DNA of 64,000 nucleotides from Siphonodentalium dalli (lineage: Eukaryota; Mollusca; Scaphopoda; Gadilida; Siphonodentaliidae): the NCBI GenBank assembly GCA_032622095.1, contig CP136062.1:138154351-138218350 (forward strand). The letters run 5' to 3'. Shown in pieces: positions 58,561-64,000 of this stretch (its first letter is position 1; every line of letters starts with the position of its first letter). A program made the translations under genes and the position numbers. The notes below the pieces were generated by a model, which did no database searches, was not told where the DNA came from, and was given only the letters and a program-made list of their open reading frames with translations.

Positions 58561-61500
58561 GCATCCTCATTTCATTAGCGCTGAATTGGTCGTTCTCCAA
58601 ATGTTTTGGGCAAAAAGTCAAACAGGTTCCCAAATCCCAAAACAGGAAAAACGTCAACCAGGTTCACCGAAACTGGTACAAAAGATACATACAGTATATA
58701 TATAGGTAATATCTGGTTGGCTCAATGAATTAGATACAATCATGGTTGCTGTGATCTTTTTGCTAGTTTCAGCGTACCTTGATGACTTTTTGCCTGTTTT
58801 AGGAACATGTGTTACTTTTTACCCGAAAACCATGGGATAATGACCAATGGCGTTTAGAGGTGGCGCCGCTGATTCTATGTCAGATTGGATTTGCACGCGG
58901 CCCACGTATATCACATGTTTCGGATACCTGTTAAAGTTTGTCAGCTGCTTATAACAATAGTTTCTGTATGCACTGATGTAATGTCATAATCGAATTAACC
59001 ATCTGCGAAGCCTTTCCTACAGAAAAAAGAAAACAAAACAAAAAACGAAATAAAACAAACTGATAACGGACGACCTGGCTGCTTCAACGGCAAACCAATC
59101 ATCACCAATATTTAACGACATCTCGAAGCCACCGTCTTGTTACGTGCGCTCGCGCAACAGTATGGCGATCAGACAGATTCGTACGTAGCTTGGTGTCACC
59201 CTACTCCGTTTCACTCCATGACGTCACCAAAAACGACGTAAAACCCCGTGGCGTTCTGACATTTTTACTGTGCCGCGTTTTTGCTATGTTTATTTTATGT
59301 GTTGTTTTCGATTATTTGTTTGTCGCCGATATCGCCATCTGTCGGGATTCCCTGTTTCTATATTTAAAACTGGTATGCTCGTAGTGAGCCTCGATTTCGA
59401 TTTTTTCTCCCAGGTCAAATTACGTCAGAGTTATGACAAAAATAGATCGACCTACATTTTCTCCATCAGAACTCTACATCAAAGAGTCTATATACTCCCT
59501 CGGGACCTACATAGACTCCTTCATTTGGGTATTTTTTACTTATAATTGGGAAGTTTTATCATTTTTGGTTCGTGCGAAGACCTCTTTTTATCGTGCGGGA
59601 AAAGAGAGACATCCAAAACGCGATTTCGTAATTCGACGCAATAGGCTGAATAGCCTAACCTTCAGCCGAGTTCCGGGTCAAATACGACGAATGACGTAAC
59701 ACAAAACAAAACGCATTTGTTGACACAAACACCGTTTGAAGAGTTTATAATTACATTAAATGATCGTTATTGATTAATTATTGATTAATTATTGATATTT
59801 ATTGTTGCATATTGGCTGCTATCAATATTTACACAAATAGTATTAATTATTTCTTATACATGTAATTGCTCCTTTGGTCAACTTTGACGGAAAATGAAAA
59901 TGAAAATATGCCGCTGAAAAAAATGTAATCGATATTAAAGTCTCATCCTTTCGGCAACATGGAATTGGTTTTAATTACTTAAATGATTAATATAGTAATT
60001 TGCCTTTTATCTGTGATGAAATGAGAAATGGTAATTGTCTTGTTTTGCTAACATTAAATTAAATTAAATAAATTAAGTAAAATACAGTGAAATTATTTTT
60101 TAATTATTTTTTATTACAATTTTGCGCACGTTGGCATCTCTCTGAGGGCATTCTAGTTTCATCTGCGTCACGTATTTCGCGACACGTACCTACCCATCCG
60201 AGGTCCTATTTTCCCGCTTAAAATGCTATTAACATTGTCTCCATACGAATTAGGTCTCAACGGACAAATACAAAACGATTGACTCCCCAATGCCCATTTC
60301 AATGCAAACCTTGGACCGATTGGTACTAATAATTTAATTTTAAATGCGAATTGCCCTGAGAGGCTTATGTATAACACTGAGATGCCCCGATTTGCACAAA
60401 AAGCCCTCGAATCGGTTAGGCAGTGTGTCATCGGCGTCATGGTTGGGTTCGATTGAGCATTTACCGTGCAGCGAATCGAATGGCCGTAAGAACAACGTGC
60501 GTGCAATTGTTCATATATCCACACGCTGTGTCTTGGCATGAAGTCACTTCCGGAGTAATCTACATTCCGGATTAATCGGCAAACTGGATGCAACGACCGT
60601 ATAAATGCAAACCTTCCCAAGTATGAATGAAGCAAAGCATAAGAATTTCATCTTACGACAAGTCTTCACATTATGCAAAGTACGACTTTGACAAGCCACG
60701 CGACGGACTGTGATCAAAGTGTAATTAATCTCGTTATTCACACACTCACATACTGATACTCTTGGTGATGGATATGTTTAAACGATTCCGAGCATATGTG
60801 GACAATACCACTATGAGTCACGCCGTCTGGGACTATTAAAGAATCAGCGCCACAACGCTTAGGGAACCGTCAGTTATCGCCCTTGATCTGGACTCTCGCC
60901 ATGCACATCGGGCATATAAAATAGCTGGAATATTCATCGTGTATTCATCGAGGATTCATATTATTTATTTGCTTTTTTCAATGAGTTCTCCCTTTTGATC
61001 ACATTGGTTTTGCACTTTTGATAATCTAACACCGCGTATTTTCAGTCAAAAATTGAAAGATTATTGCATATCACCTTCAAAAGATAAGTGGCAGTTGGTT
61101 GATAAATGTGAGTACCGAGTTGATATGATAATTAGCGAGAAACATGCGTTCACACACCGCAAAGGTATACATTTAGATCTTTCTTCTGTTTGCATTCTTA
61201 GAGCGAAATCGCAAATACTTGGCATCACTGCTGATATTCTTTGAGCGAAGTCGCCAAAACTTGGCACAATTTAAGCCGCCCATATCCAATTATTAGGTAG
61301 AAGCACCCGATCGCCGAGGTCATAACTTAGCTGCTTTAAATTTCCACACGGAAGTGACACAAGGGCATAAAAAGTCTTGAACATCATCAAATGGCGCCTA
61401 TAGTTTTCTGTCTTAGTTAACGGGTTTAACACTGAGGTGATATAGGTCCCGTTCTCATCAACTGAGTACATGATTATGTAGGTGTGTGTTTTATTTCTGA

Positions 61501-61693
61501 AAGCCAGCCCCCCCCCCCGAGCCACATTTAAGTGGGACGTTTGGCTAAGCGTATATATGTGATAATTGTAACCAACATGCATGCCGTTCAGTTTCTGATA
61601 TACATTTTCGCTGTTTTGATTTTTCTCGACGATGTTTGATGCGATCGATTCTCCAGAAACATATATTTCATTTAGTTCTCAAGTATGCGTATC
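58561..61693. other. long intergenic stretch without supported genes
   Basis: An overlapping pair of frames at 59270-59699 (91 and 88 codons) and a 155-codon minus frame (60168-60635) have no recognised domain. A C run of about 11 bases lies at 61509. ATTATTGATTAATTATTGAT and AAATTAAATTAAAT simple-repeat tracts occur at 59770 and 60057. Confidence 0.35.
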
Positions 61694-61697
61694 TTAA

Positions 61698-62082
61698 CCC
61701 TTTAACCAACAAACCGGCCAAAACCGGCCAAATAAAGCTTCAACAGCCTAAAATATCTTCGGTCTGTCTCAATAGAACCATACAAATATGGATATCATTG
61801 GAACCGGCTCCTTGACCACATTGTGATAGTTACAGTTATGCCCTGTGCCAATGCATTCTCTTATATATGCGAGTCGACGATAGGTCGCCTCGCATATATA
61901 AGAGAACGCATTGGGCTAAACACTTTTAACACTTTTTACCATTTTTTCTTACATTCTTTAACAATTTTATAATTTTTAATGTGTTAAGCCAATGCATTCT
62001 CGTATATATGCGAGGCGACCTATGGTCGACTCGCATATATAACAGAATGCATTGGCACAGGGCCGTTCTGTTGGGTAAAGGG
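61698..62082 (-). mobile_element. piggyBac-like MITE with double internal palindrome, copy B
   Basis: TTAA at 61694-61697 and 62083-62086 flanks 385 bp, nearly identical to 33891-34282 but in the opposite orientation. The ends CCCTTTAACCAACA and TGTTGGGTAAAGGG, and both palindromes (61847-61915 and 61988-62056), are retained. A few point changes have occurred, for example GAACGCATTGG in one arm. Confidence 0.92.
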
Positions 62083-62086
62083 TTAA

Positions 62087-62849
62087 CCTAATAAGTTATC
62101 TCCATATCAACGAATGTGTTTGGTTCGAAATATTCCGCGGAGGTATTTTGATATACCTTCTCCCAAATTATTTATACATAATTTGATGTTCCAACGAGCC
62201 ATGTCCGTATACAGTAATTGAAATTAGTTTACGGTATAATGCGTTATATGAATGGCTCTGTTATTTATTACTCGGGTCGATAAAGTATTTTATTTATGTG
62301 ATTTACCGATGAAATTATGACTCCCTGCATGGTTCACTATTGCTCACGAGTCCAATTTTTACCTGAACCACAAATATTTAGATAGATAACCAGACTTATT
62401 CGGACACTCGCTAATCCCTAAACATTATGCTCAATATACCATATGAAACTCAAATAACGAAATCAGGACTCCTGTCTCTCAAATATCGCAGATATTGCAT
62501 ATGGGAGACATGATAGAAACATTTAAATAATCAAAGAAAAATATCATATAGAGCCAGATAAATTCTTCAAGAGTACAACCGACAATAAATCTAGAGGACT
62601 TTACTATAAGCTGCAAAGGAATATAAGGAAATATTCAATTTCACAGCAGATATATTCCGACTGGAATAGTTTGCTGGTATGTTTAGTTGAGATGGACAAT
62701 GTGAAAGCAGATACAATGTTGATGTGTAGTTTCCAACGTGATAGGTATATACTAATTAAATTTTCCGGGTAAAAGCCATTGCTGAACCAGTAAATGGGAT
62801 GAGAAAGAAATAGTCGGATATTCAGAACTTCCGATGATGTATAGGAGAG

Positions 62850-62857
<8 letters not shown>
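62087..62857. other. intergenic, no feature seen
   Basis: No supported feature. Confidence 0.4.
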
Positions 62858-63531
<674 letters not shown>

Positions 63532-63984
63532 ATGAGGAATGATAAAATTGCACGAAGGTTGATAAAATCGCAGCACAATGCACTCAAAATGTACTCAGCC
63601 ATACGTATTTACTATCCTAAAGAATGCGAAGTATTTAAATTTGGTATAATATTGGACAGTTTGTCTGTCGTTCTGATCCAAGGAACGTCCCCTGCAGATA
63701 ACGGGGTTAAGTTATCTCTTGTTATCAGTAGAAGAATTCACCGATCCACTCGTTTGTTGTTTGAAGTGACACAAATGAGCCATAAATATGAAAGTGGGTT
63801 CTCCGAAATTGATAGTAGGGTAACTGTTCCTCATTCAAGGGCAAGCTTTGATATAGGTGAAGTCAATTGTGAGTTTTTTTTACGTGTCAATGTGTATAGC
63901 TGTTATACTGAGGCAACAATTAAAGACGTATTCAGGGTTCCAGCCCAGTATTTACAACAACAACAACAACATAGTGTCATTTAA
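63532..63984 (+). CDS. hypothetical 150-codon ORF, unassigned
   Basis: An ATG-to-stop frame of 150 codons closes 16 bases before the window edge and ends with a Gln run from a (CAA)n tract. No signal peptide, membrane segment or domain is recognised. Its length is near the upper limit of chance frames here, so it may be non-coding or part of a spliced gene continuing to the right. Confidence 0.2.
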   Translation: MRNDKIARRLIKSQHNALKMYSAIRIYYPKECEVFKFGIILDSLSVVLIQGTSPADNGVKLSLVISRRIHRSTRLLFEVTQMSHKYESGFSEIDSRVTVPHSRASFDIGEVNCEFFLRVNVYSCYTEATIKDVFRVPAQYLQQQQQHSVI

Positions 63985-64000
63985 CATCGAATTTGCTCTG

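Noticed and set aside
60168..60635. 155-codon minus frame
   Set aside because: No recognised domain or membrane pattern; not distinguishable from a chance frame.

Overview
The window is animal nuclear DNA: AT-rich, gene-poor and dominated by transposable elements. It contains LINE retrotransposons, Helitron-like elements, many MITEs (small non-autonomous DNA transposons), two SINE-type elements and long microsatellites. A SINE at about 46.3 kb carries what looks like the metazoan Meta-type conserved domain. Together with the Helitron and LINE styles this suggests a marine invertebrate, probably a lophotrochozoan. That placement is inference; nothing here fixes the species. No host gene, rRNA gene, functional tRNA gene, CRISPR array or prokaryotic operon is recognisable.

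Layout. 0-13.8 kb: intergenic DNA with TTAA-flanked MITEs, a TA-flanked hairpin MITE, a 669-bp foldback element with an 8-bp target duplication, and short tandem arrays. 13.85-21.9 kb: Helitron-like elements, several joined head-to-tail at CTAG|TC junctions, with one head-to-head pair forming a 1.1-kb palindrome of 122-bp units. 22.0-33.1 kb: a LINE graveyard, all on the minus strand. It holds a nearly intact reverse transcriptase ORF of 1015 codons. It also holds two collinear halves of a second LINE that look split by about 7.9 kb of later insertions, and a 3' fragment of the first family. 33-43 kb: more TTAA MITEs, a hairpin pair and a two-member family with GGCCGGATTCG termini. 43-64 kb: mostly featureless DNA with a SINE, a LINE ORF1 (zinc knuckle) relic, a higher-order tandem array, further MITE copies and a (GA)n block.

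The only long convincing coding region is the LINE ORF2 at 23681-26728 (minus). Small non-autonomous elements recur: two families with CCCTTT termini and TTAA duplications (piggyBac-like), one family with AGGTAC termini and TTAA duplications (Kolobok-like), and one with CAGTAATGC termini and TA duplications (mariner/pogo-like). Several insertions can be ordered in time because they interrupt other repeats. Superfamily names rest on termini and target duplications read by eye, not on database matches.
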